From Nocardioides euryhalodurans (GTDB lineage Bacteria; Actinomycetota; Actinomycetes; Propionibacteriales; Nocardioidaceae), in assembly GCF_004564375.1 (NCBI RefSeq), contig NZ_CP038267.1, positions 3,288,501 to 3,352,500 of the forward strand: 64,000 bases of DNA, given 5' to 3'. Each line of letters begins with the position of its first letter. Positions within the stretch are counted from its first letter, which is position 1. This document shows, piece by piece, positions 54,286-63,704 of this stretch. The translations under genes were made by a program, and so were the position numbers. The notes below the pieces were generated by a model. The model was not told the origin of the DNA, did no database searches, and saw only the letters and a list, made by a program, of their open reading frames with translations.

Positions 54286-54828
54286 GTGAGTGAACAGCCC
54301 GGCCGCTACCAGCGCTCGGCCTCCGGGATGATCGGCGCGATGCTGGTCCTGCTGCTGGCGATCGGGGCGTTCGCGGGCTTCCGGGCCCTCAACCGCGAGG
54401 AGCTGGAGGTCCGGCCGGAGCCCGTCGACTACCTCAGCGCGGTCGAGGCGGCCCAGTCCGGTGACTGGCAGGTGGTCTACCCCGAGGCGCTGCCGGAGGG
54501 CTGGACCGCCACCAGCATCGACGCCAGCGCCGAGCAGGCGTGGGGGATCGGGTTCCTGACCGGCGACGGCTTCGCCGGCGTCCAGCAGGCGGACGAGTCG
54601 CTCTCCTCGATGCTCCGGACCTACGTCGACGAGGACACCACGGCCGTGGACCCGGTCGTCCCCGGCGGCGAGCTGGCCGGTCGCTGGCTGGCCTTCGAGG
54701 ACGCGGGGGGCGACCTCGCGTACGCCTCCCGGCTCGACGGGCAGACCGTGCTGGTCTACGGCTCGGCACCGGAGTCCGACCTGCTCGAGCTGGCCGGGTC
54801 GCTCACGACCGCGCCGGTGGCGGGCTGA
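54286..54828 (+). CDS. DUF4245 membrane-anchored protein
   Basis: A 180-residue protein with a short cytoplasmic N-terminus (SEQPGRYQRSASG), one membrane helix (MIGAMLVLLLAIGAFAGF) and an extracytoplasmic domain with VVYPEALPEGWTATSID, GFLTGDGFAGVQQAD and GRWLAFEDAGGDLAYASRLDG. This is the DUF4245 pattern; it lies between glpX and xseB in many actinobacteria (compare Rv1100). Function unknown. GAGACT ends 6 nt before the GTG start. Confidence 0.87.
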   Translation: MSEQPGRYQRSASGMIGAMLVLLLAIGAFAGFRALNREELEVRPEPVDYLSAVEAAQSGDWQVVYPEALPEGWTATSIDASAEQAWGIGFLTGDGFAGVQQADESLSSMLRTYVDEDTTAVDPVVPGGELAGRWLAFEDAGGDLAYASRLDGQTVLVYGSAPESDLLELAGSLTTAPVAG

Positions 54829-54837
54829 GGCCGGACC

Positions 54838-55071
54838 TCAGTCCTCGTCGTCGGAGGCGATCGCCTGCTCCAGGCGCTCCCGCGCCCCGTCGAGCCACGC
54901 CTGGCAGATCCCGGCCAGCTGCTCGCCCCGCTGCCAGAGCGTGAGCGACTCCTCGAGGGTCGTGCCGCCGGCCTCGAGGCGACGCACCACCTCGATGAGC
55001 TCCTCGCGGGCCTGCTCGTACGGCGGGTTCTCCTCGCCCTGGCCGGTGCCGGGCTCTGGCTGGGTGCTCAA
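54838..55071 (-). CDS. xseB: Exodeoxyribonuclease VII small subunit
   Basis: A 77-residue acidic helical protein with the XseB pattern [36 protein letters not shown] in outline and a short acidic end. It forms the catalytic complex with XseA, which degrades single-stranded DNA from both ends. Its ATG overlaps the xseA stop (ATGA), so translation is coupled and stoichiometry set. Confidence 0.95.
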   Translation of the reverse strand: MSTQPEPGTGQGEENPPYEQAREELIEVVRRLEAGGTTLEESLTLWQRGEQLAGICQAWLDGARERLEQAIASDDED

Positions 55072-56312
55072 CTGTGCTCCTCCGTCGGATCGGGCTGGGT
55101 GCCGGTGGTGGTGGCGAGGACGCGGCCGTCGGCCACGCGCACGCTGACGGGTCGGCCGGTCTCGACGCCCTCGACCGAGGTGACGACGTGGCCGGCGTCG
55201 TCCTGCAGCACGGCGTAGCCACGCCGCAGCGTCTCCAGCGGGGACAGCGACCGCACCCGGGCCCGCTGGTGGTCGAGGTTGTCGGCGGCCCGGTCGAGGC
55301 CGTGGCCCAGCGCGCGGCGGGCCCGTCGTCGAAGGTCGTCGACCTCGGCGAGCCGGTCGTCGACGAGCCCGCGGGGGTCGGCCAGCGCGGGACGGGAGCG
55401 GACGGCGTCGAGCGCGGCCTGCTCACGGTCAAGCAGCCGGGCCAGCCCCGCCCGCAGCCGGTCCCGGGCGACGGTGACGCCGCGCAGCTCCTCGGCCACG
55501 TCGGGGACGACCAGCTTGGCCGCGTCGGTCGGGGTCGACGCGCGGACGTCGGCGACGAGGTCGAGCAGCGGCGAGTCGGGCTCGTGGCCGATCGCCGAGA
55601 CCACGGGGGTGCGGACGGCGTGGACCGCCCGGACCAGCCCCTCGTCGGAGAACGGCAGCAGGTCCTCCACGGAGCCGCCGCCGCGCGCCACGATGATCAC
55701 GTCGACGTCGGGATCGCGGTCGAGGCGCTCCACGGCCTCGATCACCTCGAGCGCGGAACGAGGCCCCTGCATGGCGGCGTACGTCGGCGTGAACCGGACC
55801 GCCGGCCACCGTCGTCGCGCGTTGTCGAGCACGTCGCGCTCGGCGGCCGAGCCGGGGGCGGTCACCAGCCCGACGCAGCCCGGCAGGAAGGGGAGCCGGC
55901 GCTTGCGGGCCGGGTCGAAGAGGCCCTCGGCGGCGAGCAGCTGTCGCCGCCGTTCCAGCCGGGCGAGCAGCTCCCCGAGGCCGACCATGCGGATGTCGGA
56001 GGCGGCCAGCGAGAGGCTGCCGTTGCCGGCGTAGAAGCTGGGCCGCGCGTGCATCACGACGCTCGCACCCTCGACCAGAGGCGGGTTGAGGGAGTCGAAG
56101 AGGGACCGGGCACAGGTCGCCTGGACCGACACCTCGGCGACCGGGTCGCGCAGGGTCACGAACACGGTGTTGAGGCCGGGGCGCCGCGTGAACTGGGTGA
56201 CCTGGCCCTCCACCCAGACGGCGCCGAGCTGGCCGATCCACTGCGACAGGGCGTTGGACACCGCGCGCACGGGCGCCGGGGCGTCGGCGGTGGTCTCACG
56301 CAGCGAGGGCAC
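55068..56312 (-). CDS. xseA: Exodeoxyribonuclease VII large subunit
   Basis: A 414-residue protein. An OB-fold domain lies at about 20-110 ([25 protein letters not shown]), followed by the catalytic domain with [42 protein letters not shown] and [30 protein letters not shown] coiled-coil C-terminus follows. The GTG start (PSLRETT) has TAGGCT ending 7 nt upstream; the frame is open further back but only as antisense of the neighbour. Confidence 0.95.
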   Translation of the reverse strand: MPSLRETTADAPAPVRAVSNALSQWIGQLGAVWVEGQVTQFTRRPGLNTVFVTLRDPVAEVSVQATCARSLFDSLNPPLVEGASVVMHARPSFYAGNGSLSLAASDIRMVGLGELLARLERRRQLLAAEGLFDPARKRRLPFLPGCVGLVTAPGSAAERDVLDNARRRWPAVRFTPTYAAMQGPRSALEVIEAVERLDRDPDVDVIIVARGGGSVEDLLPFSDEGLVRAVHAVRTPVVSAIGHEPDSPLLDLVADVRASTPTDAAKLVVPDVAEELRGVTVARDRLRAGLARLLDREQAALDAVRSRPALADPRGLVDDRLAEVDDLRRRARRALGHGLDRAADNLDHQRARVRSLSPLETLRRGYAVLQDDAGHVVTSVEGVETGRPVSVRVADGRVLATTTGTQPDPTEEHS

Positions 56313-56396
56313 GACGGGGAGCCTACGGGCTGGCGCGACCCCTCGGGCCCCGCGCATGATGTCCAGCAGGAGCGTCGCACCGGGAGGGGTGGTCGG

Positions 56397-56879
56397 ATGT
56401 CCGAGCAGACGATGGTGGAGCACGTGGAGACCGCGCTGCGCGAGCTCGGGGTCTCGGAGGGGGTGACCGCGGCGGGCCAGTTCCAGCCGCGCGGCCACAC
56501 GGGGAGCATGTTCGCCGGCGGCATGATCGGCGACAGCCTCACCGGCGGCCTGGGGGGTGTGGCCGACTCCGTGGGCACCGTCGGCGGCGCGCTGGCCGGC
56601 GCACGGATGCACGACGCCGCCAGCGGGATGCCGGCGAACATGGTGGTCGGCGTGACGGCGACGCACGTCTACGGCTTCGAGGCCGCCCACCGGAGCAGCC
56701 CCTGCGGAGCACTGGTCTTCGGCGTCTCCCGTGACCAGGTCGAGGTGAAGGTGCACCAGCGCGTCAACGTGAGGATCCTCGAGCTCGTGGACAGCGCCAC
56801 GGGGTCCTCCATCCAGCTCGAGGGCAACCGGATCCCGCTCACCCACAGCGGGGACGTCATCGACGCTCTCCGCGACTAG
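56397..56879 (+). CDS. Conserved hypothetical protein, glycine-rich
   Basis: A 160-residue protein: a helix at the start ([17 protein letters not shown]), a Gly/Ala/Met-rich middle ([17 protein letters not shown]) without a clear membrane span, and a beta-rich C-terminal half ([39 protein letters not shown]). It looks like other actinobacterial proteins with a pleckstrin-like end but I recognise no named family. GGGAGGGG lies 8 nt before the ATG. Its stop abuts that of the convergent MBL gene. Confidence 0.72.
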   Translation: MSEQTMVEHVETALRELGVSEGVTAAGQFQPRGHTGSMFAGGMIGDSLTGGLGGVADSVGTVGGALAGARMHDAASGMPANMVVGVTATHVYGFEAAHRSSPCGALVFGVSRDQVEVKVHQRVNVRILELVDSATGSSIQLEGNRIPLTHSGDVIDALRD

Positions 56880-57716
56880 CTAGCCCGACGTCGCGTCGCG
56901 ACCACGCCTCCGGGCGAGGGCCTCGGCCTGCCCGGTGTGGATGTCGGCGACCCATTCCCAGCCTGGCTCGACCGAGGGGCCGATCCGCGGGTCGTCGGGG
57001 GTGCGGCCGTCGCGCAGGGCGTCCACGTACGCGCGGTCCAGCCGGATCCGTGCGCCTACCTGCTCGCCTTTGCCGACGGACCCGTGCCCGGGGACGACGA
57101 CGTCGACGCCGCCCACCACGTCCTCGAGCAGCCGCAGCCCGGTCAGGTACCCCTCGACGGGATCGTGGGCGTTGTTCCAGTCGTCGAGCATCGGCACGAA
57201 GACGTCCGACAGCATGTCGCCGGCGACGAGCACCCGGCGGTCCTCGACCACCAGGGCCGCATGGCCCGGGGCGTGGGCGGGGTGCTCGACGACCCGCACG
57301 GGTGGGCCGTCCCAGGGGAGGTGCGTGGTTCCGGCGGGCAGGGCCGTGATCAGGCCGAACGGGTCCAGGGGTACCTCCTCGGCGATCTCCGGTGGCAGCC
57401 CCTCGGTGACGCGGGCCCGCCAGTCCGCGTCCGACCGCAGGGCGTGCATGAAGTCGGCGCAGCGGGCCGTGCCGAAGCGGGGCGCCTCGCCGAGGTCGGC
57501 GTGCCAGAGCACGTGGTCCCAGTCCGGGTGCGTCGCGAAGCCCGCCACGACGGGTCGGTCGAGCTCGCGGAGGTCGTGCGCAAGGCATCGCAGCTCGGAG
57601 TCCGTGAGACCGGGGTCGACCAGCAGCACGCCGTTGCGGCCCTCGACGACGACGGCGTTGTTCCGGAGCAGCTCGCTCTGGTGGACCAGGACGCCGTCCG
57701 CGACCGGGGTCAGCAC
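56880..57716 (-). CDS. MBL-fold metallo-hydrolase
   Basis: A 278-residue beta-lactamase-fold hydrolase. The metal motif is THPDWDHVLWH (H-x-D-x-D-H form), followed by EHPAHAPGHAALVV, VLVAGDML (Asp ligand) and VVVPGHGSVGKG (His ligand). The first metal motif has Asp where most members have His-x-His-x-Asp-His, so HPDWDH is slightly unusual. The substrate is unknown. The GTG has no clear SD. It is convergent and back-to-back with the previous gene. Confidence 0.88.
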   Translation of the reverse strand: MLTPVADGVLVHQSELLRNNAVVVEGRNGVLLVDPGLTDSELRCLAHDLRELDRPVVAGFATHPDWDHVLWHADLGEAPRFGTARCADFMHALRSDADWRARVTEGLPPEIAEEVPLDPFGLITALPAGTTHLPWDGPPVRVVEHPAHAPGHAALVVEDRRVLVAGDMLSDVFVPMLDDWNNAHDPVEGYLTGLRLLEDVVGGVDVVVPGHGSVGKGEQVGARIRLDRAYVDALRDGRTPDDPRIGPSVEPGWEWVADIHTGQAEALARRRGRDATSG

Positions 57717-57794
57717 CTGGCCCCCGGCCGTGCGTGGCTGGTACAGGGCCCGGACAGGGCCAGGTGGGTGGGGCTCATCGCGTTCTCCTCGGTC

Positions 57795-58367
57795 TCAGGT
57801 CAGGGGGGCCGTGATCGGGCGGTAGCGAAGGTTCACCTCGGCCACGGGGTCCTCGCCGTTCCTCAGCTCCAGCCCGACGGGTGTGCCGCCCGGGTTGTCG
57901 AAGAGCCGGACCCCGTCTCCGAGCAGCACCGGCGAGACGTGCAGGTCGAGCTCGTCGACCAGGCCGCGTTGGAGGAGCTGGCGTCCGATCGTGGGTGAGA
58001 GGACCTCGAGGTTCTTGCCCGCGGCTGCCTCCAGCGCGATGCGTACGGCCTCGGCCACGTCGCAGTCGAGGAAGGTCACTCCGTCGGCGGGCTCGGCGTC
58101 CTCGGGGTGGTGGGTCAGGACGAAGACCGGTCCCGTCCATGCTCCGCCGTAGATCGCGGCGGGGTCGGGGAAGGCATCCCAGCCGTTCCGACCGCCGAGC
58201 ACGGCGCCGGTCGTCGCGACGTACTCCTCGACGAGGCCCGGGCGGTTGGTGGCGTCCTGCCTCATCCAGTCCATCGAGTGGCCAGGGCCGGCGACGAACC
58301 CGTCCAGCGACATCGAGAAGTGCAGGAGAACCTTGCCCTGCGCCGTCTGCCGTGTCGTGTCCTCCAT
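57795..58367 (-). CDS. Dihydrofolate reductase family protein (RibD C-terminal-like)
   Basis: A 190-residue protein with the RibD_C/DHFR-like fold: [89 protein letters not shown]. It belongs to the stand-alone reductases of the yyaP group. GGAGGG lies 7 nt before the ATG. The folate or pyrimidine substrate is not known. Divergent from ispH. Confidence 0.9.
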   Translation of the reverse strand: MEDTTRQTAQGKVLLHFSMSLDGFVAGPGHSMDWMRQDATNRPGLVEEYVATTGAVLGGRNGWDAFPDPAAIYGGAWTGPVFVLTHHPEDAEPADGVTFLDCDVAEAVRIALEAAAGKNLEVLSPTIGRQLLQRGLVDELDLHVSPVLLGDGVRLFDNPGGTPVGLELRNGEDPVAEVNLRYRPITAPLT

Positions 58368-58533
58368 CCGACTACCCTCCTTGGTCCCGATCATCCCTCA
58401 GCCGACGGCCTCCCCGGGCCGACGCGTACGTCACGGACGAGCAGACCCGGAACCTCGCCCAGTCTCATCGGCCGCGCAGCACGGTGGCGCGGAGCAGCAC
58501 GGTCGCCGACTCGGCACCTCACCCGCGATTCCC

Positions 58534-58539
58534 TAGACT
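58534..58539 (+). promoter_or_regulatory. Leaderless -10 element (TAGACT) of ispH
   Basis: TAGACT, identical to the one before mca, ends 7 nt before the ispH ATG, with no SD. The 180-bp gap to the divergent DHFR-like gene contains no other obvious structure. Confidence 0.6.
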
Positions 58540-58546
58540 CGGCCCC

Positions 58547-59563
58547 ATGACGACCGACCTGGGGACCCCTCCCGTCCTGAGCCCCGACGAGGCCGAGCGG
58601 GTCGTGCTGCTCGCGGCGCCCCGGGGCTACTGCGCCGGCGTCGACCGCGCGGTGGTGACCGTCGAGCAGGCCCTGGACCTCTACGGCTCCCCGGTCTACG
58701 TCCGCAAGCAGATCGTGCACAACAAGCACGTCGTCTCCGACCTGGAGTCTCGCGGCGCGATCTTCGTCGAGGAGCTCGACGAGGTGCCGGAGGGGGCGAC
58801 CGTGGTCTTCTCCGCCCACGGGGTGTCGCCCGAGGTGCACCGCCAGGCCGCCGAGCGCGAGCTCAAGACCATCGACGCGACCTGCCCGCTGGTCACCAAG
58901 GTCCACCACGAGGCCAAGCGCTTCGCCGGTGAGGACTACGACATCCTGCTGATCGGCCACGAGGGACACGAGGAGGTCGAGGGGACCGCCGGTGAGGCTC
59001 CCGACCACATCCAGCTGGTCCAGGGCCCCGGCGACGTCGACCAGATCGTCGTCCGGGACCCCGAGCGGGTCGCCTGGCTGTCGCAGACCACGCTGAGCGT
59101 CGACGAGACCCTCGAGACCGTGGCCGCGATCCGGGAGCGCTTCCCGGCGCTGCTGGACCCGCCGAGCGACGACATCTGCTACGCCACCCAGAATCGTCAG
59201 CTGGCCGTCAAGGAGATCGCCCGCGACGCCGACCTGGTGATCGTGGTCGGCTCCGGCAACTCCTCCAACTCGGTCCGGCTGGTCGAGGTCGCTCTCGAGG
59301 CGGGCGCCGCGGCCTCCTACCGCGTCGACGACGCCTCGGAGATCGACGAGGCGTGGCTCGACGGCGTCTCGACGGTGAGCGTCACCTCCGGAGCGAGCGT
59401 CCCCGAGGAGCTGGTGCGCGGCGTCCTCGACTTCCTCGCCGAGCGCGGCTACCCCGACGCCCAGGCGGTGCACTCCGCCGAGGAATCGCTGATCTTCGCG
59501 CTCCCCAAGGAGCTGCGTCGCGACCTCAAGGCGGCTGCCCAGCAGGCCGCCGGACGCGCGTAG
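58547..59563 (+). CDS. ispH: 4-hydroxy-3-methylbut-2-enyl diphosphate reductase
   Basis: A 338-residue [4Fe-4S] enzyme of the MEP pathway. The three cluster Cys are in [23 protein letters not shown] and [15 protein letters not shown]. The substrate residues are in [42 protein letters not shown] and [11 protein letters not shown]. It makes IPP and DMAPP, which the cis-prenyltransferase in this window would use. It matches lytB2 (Rv1110), also near xseA/xseB in M. tuberculosis. Confidence 0.97.
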   Translation: MTTDLGTPPVLSPDEAERVVLLAAPRGYCAGVDRAVVTVEQALDLYGSPVYVRKQIVHNKHVVSDLESRGAIFVEELDEVPEGATVVFSAHGVSPEVHRQAAERELKTIDATCPLVTKVHHEAKRFAGEDYDILLIGHEGHEEVEGTAGEAPDHIQLVQGPGDVDQIVVRDPERVAWLSQTTLSVDETLETVAAIRERFPALLDPPSDDICYATQNRQLAVKEIARDADLVIVVGSGNSSNSVRLVEVALEAGAAASYRVDDASEIDEAWLDGVSTVSVTSGASVPEELVRGVLDFLAERGYPDAQAVHSAEESLIFALPKELRRDLKAAAQQAAGRA

Positions 59564-59579
59564 GGACCGGGCGCGGGCC

Positions 59580-60203
59580 GTGGCGAGGTACGTCGACCTC
59601 CACCCGGAGAACCCCCAGCCGCGGCTGGTCGGCCAGGTCGTCGCCGCGCTGCGCGACGACGCGCTGATCGCCTATCCCACCGACTCCGGCTACGCACTGG
59701 GCTGCCAGCTCGGCAACCGGGACGGTCGCGACCGGATCCTGCGGATCCGCCAGCTCGACGACCGGCACCACTTCACCCTGATGTGCAAGGACTTCGCCCA
59801 GCTCGGGCAGTTCGTCCACGTCGACAACGCGGCGTTCCGCGCCATCAAGGCCGCGACACCGGGGCCGTACACCTTCATCCTGCCGGCGACGGGCGAGGTG
59901 CCGCGCCGCCTGATGCACCCCAAGAAGCGGACCGTGGGGGTGCGGATCCCCGACCACGTGGTGGTGTGTGCGTTGCTGGAGGAGCTCGGTGAGCCGCTGC
60001 TCACCAGCACGTTGATCCTCCCGGGCGAGGACGAGCCCCGCATCCACGGCTGGGAGATCAAGGAGGAGCTCGACCACCAGGTCGACATCGTCGTCGAGTC
60101 CGGCGAGGTGCTCCCGGAGCCGACGACGGTCGTGGACTGGTCGGAGGGCTATCCGGAGGTGGTCCGGGTCGGCGCGGGCGACCCGTCGAGGTTCGCTGCC
60201 TGA
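59580..60203 (+). CDS. YciO/YrdC-type (Sua5 family) protein
   Basis: A 207-residue protein with the YrdC fold: DALIAYPTDSGYALGCQLGN, RHHFTLMCKDFAQLGQFVHVDN, KAATPGPYTFILPAT, KKRTVGVRIPDH. The last block resembles YciO more than TsaC, since the threonylcarbamoyl-AMP enzyme usually has K-R-x(2)-x-P/T-L instead. So threonylcarbamoyladenylate synthesis is possible but not assured. Starts at GTG 17 nt after ispH. Its 3' end overlaps the convergent DUF6542 gene by 55 bp. Confidence 0.85.
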   Translation: MARYVDLHPENPQPRLVGQVVAALRDDALIAYPTDSGYALGCQLGNRDGRDRILRIRQLDDRHHFTLMCKDFAQLGQFVHVDNAAFRAIKAATPGPYTFILPATGEVPRRLMHPKKRTVGVRIPDHVVVCALLEELGEPLLTSTLILPGEDEPRIHGWEIKEELDHQVDIVVESGEVLPEPTTVVDWSEGYPEVVRVGAGDPSRFAA

Positions 60204-60634
60204 GCCTCGGCCGCGGCGGTGGCGCGACCGGCGAAGCGCTGGCGGAGCGCGAGCGTGGCGAGGGTGAGGACGTAGCCGGCGACGAGGGCGCCGCTGTGGT
60301 CGGCCAGCCCTGTCACCAAGGACTGGATCGCGCCGTCCCGGGGGTGGCCGAGCACCGCGGGGCGGGTCAGTTCGAGCAGCAGGAGCACCCCGACCATCAG
60401 CATCGGGGGCAGCACCCCCACGACGAAGAAGTCGCGTGGTCGCACGGCCAGCGCGAGCCCGAGGCAGAGCGCGACGAAGCTGAGGTCGAACAACAGGCCG
60501 ACGTCGCCGCCGAGGGCCAGGTCGATCGCGAGCGCGCTGAGGGAGACCGCCACTCCGAGGGCGACCACCTGGAGGCCGGGCTCGCGGCCCTCCTCCCAGA
60601 GGGTGCGCCGCTCCCGGTCCGTGCTCTGCGACAC
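60149..60634 (-). CDS. DUF6542-like small membrane protein
   Basis: A 161-residue protein with three or four hydrophobic helices (GLQVVALGVAVSLSALAIDLAL, LLFDLSFVALCLGLALAV, FFVVGVLPPMLMVGVLLLLEL, GALVAGYVLTLATLAL) and polar ends. The pattern matches actinobacterial DUF6542 proteins near ispH. Function unknown. The GTG at 60634 was chosen since TACGGT lies 7 nt upstream; GTG 60643 overlaps that hexamer. The coding 3' end overlaps YciO by 55 bp. Confidence 0.8.
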   Translation of the reverse strand: MSQSTDRERRTLWEEGREPGLQVVALGVAVSLSALAIDLALGGDVGLLFDLSFVALCLGLALAVRPRDFFVVGVLPPMLMVGVLLLLELTRPAVLGHPRDGAIQSLVTGLADHSGALVAGYVLTLATLALRQRFAGRATAAAEAQAANLDGSPAPTRTTSG

Positions 60635-60655
60635 GCTCACCACCGTAGGGCGACC

Positions 60656-61702
60656 TCAGTCCTCACCGGACGCGGCGCGCCGGTCGACGCTGCGCAGCTC
60701 CACGCCCGCCACGGAGCGGGTGGCCGTCTCGACCTGGCGCGGGGTGGGCAGCTCGTCGTCGGTCACCGACAGGTCGTGGAACCGGCGAGCGGCGACCAGG
60801 ACCCGCGACTCGAGGCTCCCGACGGCGCGGTTGTAGCTCGTGACGGCGCCGGTGAGCGAGCGACCCACCTGGTCGAGGTGGCTCCCGAGCGTCCCCAGCC
60901 GCTCGTGGAGGTCACGCCCGAGGTGGTGGATCTCCCGGGCCCGGCCGGCGAGCGCCTCGTGGCGCCAGCCGTGGGCGACGGTGCGCAGCAGCGCGATCAG
61001 GGTCGTCGGGGACGCCAGCACGACCTGCCGGGCCGCGGCGTACTCGATGAGGGAACCGTCGGTCTCGAGCGCGACCGCGAGGAACGACTCCGCCGGCACG
61101 AACAGCACCACGAACTCGGGCGTCTCGTCGAAGGAACGCCAGTAGGACTTCGAGCCGAGCGCGTCGACGTGGTGGCGCAGCTGACGGACGTGGCGCGCGA
61201 GCGCGTCGTCACGGACGGCGGCGTCCTCGGTCGAGGTGGCGTCGAGGTAGGCGTCGAGGGGCACCTTGGCGTCGACCACGACGGTCCGGCCACCGGCGAG
61301 GTGGACGACGAGGTCGGGCCGGCGGGCACCGTCGTCGACCTGCACCTGCTCGCGGAAGTCGCAGCGGTCGACCAGCCCGGCCAGCTCGACGGCGCGGCGC
61401 AGGTGGAGCTCTCCCCAGCGGCCGCGCACCTGGGGACGGCGCAGCGCGGTCGAGAGCGAGCGGGTCTCCTGCTGGAGCGCGGAGACGTGCTGGTGCAGCT
61501 CCCCCTGCCAGCTGGCGCGCTGCCGGTCGAGGTCGAGCACCTGGTCGCTGAGCCGGTCGAGGCCCTGCATCACCTCGGACTGCTCGACCATCCCCGCCGC
61601 CACCTGCGGGCGCGAGCGGGCCGCCAGCCAGCCGAGGGCGACGCCCAGCAGCAGGCCGAGCACCAGCACCACCAGCACCACGAGCAACTCCGCTGTCTCC
61701 AT
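60656..61702 (-). CDS. rmuC: DNA recombination protein RmuC
   Basis: A 348-residue protein: one N-terminal membrane helix (LLVVLVVLVLGLLLGVALGWLAA), a coiled coil (MVEQSEVMQGLDRLSDQVLDLDRQ, HVSALQQETRSLSTALR), then the RmuC endonuclease-like domain with GRWGELHLRRAVELAGL, PDLVVHLAGGRTVVVDAKVPLDAYLDA (D-A-K) and FVPAESFLAVALETDGSL. It limits DNA inversions in E. coli. ATG 61702 is favoured over 61714 by CATGCT at 7 nt. Confidence 0.92.
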   Translation of the reverse strand: METAELLVVLVVLVLGLLLGVALGWLAARSRPQVAAGMVEQSEVMQGLDRLSDQVLDLDRQRASWQGELHQHVSALQQETRSLSTALRRPQVRGRWGELHLRRAVELAGLVDRCDFREQVQVDDGARRPDLVVHLAGGRTVVVDAKVPLDAYLDATSTEDAAVRDDALARHVRQLRHHVDALGSKSYWRSFDETPEFVVLFVPAESFLAVALETDGSLIEYAAARQVVLASPTTLIALLRTVAHGWRHEALAGRAREIHHLGRDLHERLGTLGSHLDQVGRSLTGAVTSYNRAVGSLESRVLVAARRFHDLSVTDDELPTPRQVETATRSVAGVELRSVDRRAASGED

Positions 61703-61781
61703 GGGGTCGAGCATGCCGGAGCCCACCGACAGGTCCGTCGGTGCGGGGAAACAGGTCCGGGTCCGGCACAATCAGCGACCG

Positions 61782-63029
61782 ATGGAGAAGCCGGTGACCG
61801 CCCGAGGCGGACGTGACGCGTCGGTCCTGGCAGCAGGATCGCTGGGGGGCGGCGTCCTCGCCTACGTCTTCTTCGCGATGGTCACCCGTGCGCTCGGCGC
61901 CGACGACGCCGCCCCGGTGGCCGTGCTCTGGGCGTGGTGGAGCTTCGCCGGTGCTGCGCTGACCTTCCCGATCCAGCACTGGATCGCACGACAGTCGGCG
62001 CTCGACCACGGCGAGGGTGGGATCCGCCACGGGCTGCCGCGGGTCGCCGCAGCCGTGGCTGCCGTCTCCCTCGCGGCCGGCGGTCTCGCCTGGCTCGCCC
62101 GCGACCGGCTCTTCGGCCTCGACGGCGCGTCCTTCCCGCTGCTGGTCGTCGCGGTGGGCGTCGGGTCGGCGCTGATCGGGCTCGTGCGCGGCACCCTCAG
62201 TGCCCGGCGGCGCTTCAGCGCCGTGGGCACCGGGCTGGCCGTGGAGAACGCGCTGCGCTGCGCGGCCGCCGCCGTGCTGATGGCCGGTGGGGTGGAGGAC
62301 CCCGTTGCGTACGGACTCGCGCTCGTGGCCGGGTACGCCGCCGTCCTGATCTGGCCGGCCGCGCTGGTCCCGCGCCGGGGGAACGCCGGCGCTGCCGGTC
62401 CGTCGCTCGCCTTCGTGTCGGCCGCCTCCGCCGGCCAGCTGCTCGCCCAGGTGACACTCACCGGCGGACCGGTGCTGCTGGCGGCCGTCGGGGGAGCTCC
62501 GGCCGAGGTGACGGCGCTCTTCGCCGGCCTCGCGCTCTTCCGGGCGCCCTACACCCTCGGGCTCGGGCTCGTCTCGGCCCTCACCGGCCGACTCACCCGG
62601 CTCGTCGTCGCCCGGCGCCGTGCGACGCTGCGGCGGGTGCGGCACGGCGTCGTGGCGGCCACGGTCGTGCTCGGGCTCCTGGGCGGCCTGGGGGCCGCCT
62701 GGCTCGGGCCGGACCTGATGGAGCTGGTCTTCGGGGAGGGGGTACGACTGGAGCCGGGTGCCACCGCCGTCATCGCCGTCGGCAGCGTCTTCGCCCTCGC
62801 CAACCTCGTCTGGACCATCGGCACCCTGGCCCGTGGTCGCCCGGTCGCCGCCGCCTGGGTGTGGCTCGTCGCGGCCCCGGCCGGCCCCGCGGCCTTCCTG
62901 CTGCGGGGCGGGAGCGCCCTCGACGACACGGCCGCCACCTTCCTCGCGGTCGAGGCCACCGCGTGGGTGGCCTTCGTGGTGCTGGACGTGCGCTCAGACC
63001 GGCTTCTCGGCGGCCAGGAAGATCGATGA
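61782..63029 (+). CDS. Polysaccharide flippase-like (MATE/Wzx) membrane protein
   Basis: A 415-residue protein with about twelve hydrophobic helices and the usual Wzx pattern (ASVLAAGSLGGGVLAYVFFAMVTRALGADD, FPIQHWIARQSALDHG, FSAVGTGLAVENALR). Such proteins move lipid-linked sugar units across the membrane. It sits at the head of a cluster with a methyltransferase and a sugar aminotransferase. CACAAT lies 9 nt before the ATG, a bit longer than in other leaderless genes. Its 3' end overlaps the convergent methyltransferase gene by 36 bp. Confidence 0.8.
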   Translation: MEKPVTARGGRDASVLAAGSLGGGVLAYVFFAMVTRALGADDAAPVAVLWAWWSFAGAALTFPIQHWIARQSALDHGEGGIRHGLPRVAAAVAAVSLAAGGLAWLARDRLFGLDGASFPLLVVAVGVGSALIGLVRGTLSARRRFSAVGTGLAVENALRCAAAAVLMAGGVEDPVAYGLALVAGYAAVLIWPAALVPRRGNAGAAGPSLAFVSAASAGQLLAQVTLTGGPVLLAAVGGAPAEVTALFAGLALFRAPYTLGLGLVSALTGRLTRLVVARRRATLRRVRHGVVAATVVLGLLGGLGAAWLGPDLMELVFGEGVRLEPGATAVIAVGSVFALANLVWTIGTLARGRPVAAAWVWLVAAPAGPAAFLLRGGSALDDTAATFLAVEATAWVAFVVLDVRSDRLLGGQEDR

Positions 63030-63704
63030 CCCGAACGGCAGGTCGCGCCGCCTGAGCACCCACTGCTCGACCCGGCTCGCGCCGAGCATCAGCCGCTCGA
63101 CGGTGGGGGAGGGCTGCGGCAGGCCGTCGTCCGCCGGCGCGGAGCGACGCACCCGTCGCAGCAGCCGTTCGACCGCGAACAGCGGGAACACCCCGGCGAA
63201 CCCGTGCGTGCAGCGGCGTACGTCGAAACCGGCTGCCTCGACGGCCGCCAGCAACCGCGGCTGGGTGTAGCGACGGTGGTGGCCGGCCCGGACGTCGTGG
63301 TCGGTCCAGGCCCACTGGTAGGCCGGGACGGAGAGCAGCAGCCGACCGCCAGGACGCAGCACCCGCGCGAGCTCTGAGACCGCGCGGGCCTCGGGCTCGC
63401 AGTGCTCGATCACGTCGAAGGCGGCCACCACGTCGAACGTGGCCTCCGGGAAGGGCAGGTCGAGCGCGGAGGCCCGGACACCCTGGCCGGGGACGAGGCC
63501 GCGGGGGTCGAGGTCGACGGAGACGTGCTGCTCCGCCCCGTGCATCCAGGTCACGCTCGGCCCGTCGGCGCTGCCGACGTCGAGGAGCCGGCCCGGGTTG
63601 CCGAGGTGGTCGCCCAGGGCGGCGTGGAGCAGCTCGGCACGGGCGCGGTACCACCAGTAGTCGGGCTGCTCGATCGAGGCCGACCCCTGGCGCTGCTGGG
63701 TCAC
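62994..63704 (-). CDS. Class I SAM-dependent methyltransferase (sugar/polysaccharide cluster)
   Basis: A 236-residue methyltransferase of the UbiE/Methyltransf_11 type: LLDVGSADGPSVTWM (motif I, with Ser-Ala in place of a second Gly), VSVDLDPRGL, LDLPFPEATFDVVAAFDVIEHCEPEARAVSEL and RPGGRLLLSVPAYQWAW. The C-terminal HHRRYTQPRLLAAVEAAGF block is usual in cell-envelope clusters. The GTG overlaps the stop of the aminotransferase gene (GTGA), which supports a shared role in glycan building. Confidence 0.87.
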   Translation of the reverse strand: MTQQRQGSASIEQPDYWWYRARAELLHAALGDHLGNPGRLLDVGSADGPSVTWMHGAEQHVSVDLDPRGLVPGQGVRASALDLPFPEATFDVVAAFDVIEHCEPEARAVSELARVLRPGGRLLLSVPAYQWAWTDHDVRAGHHRRYTQPRLLAAVEAAGFDVRRCTHGFAGVFPLFAVERLLRRVRRSAPADDGLPQPSPTVERLMLGASRVEQWVLRRRDLPFGSSIFLAAEKPV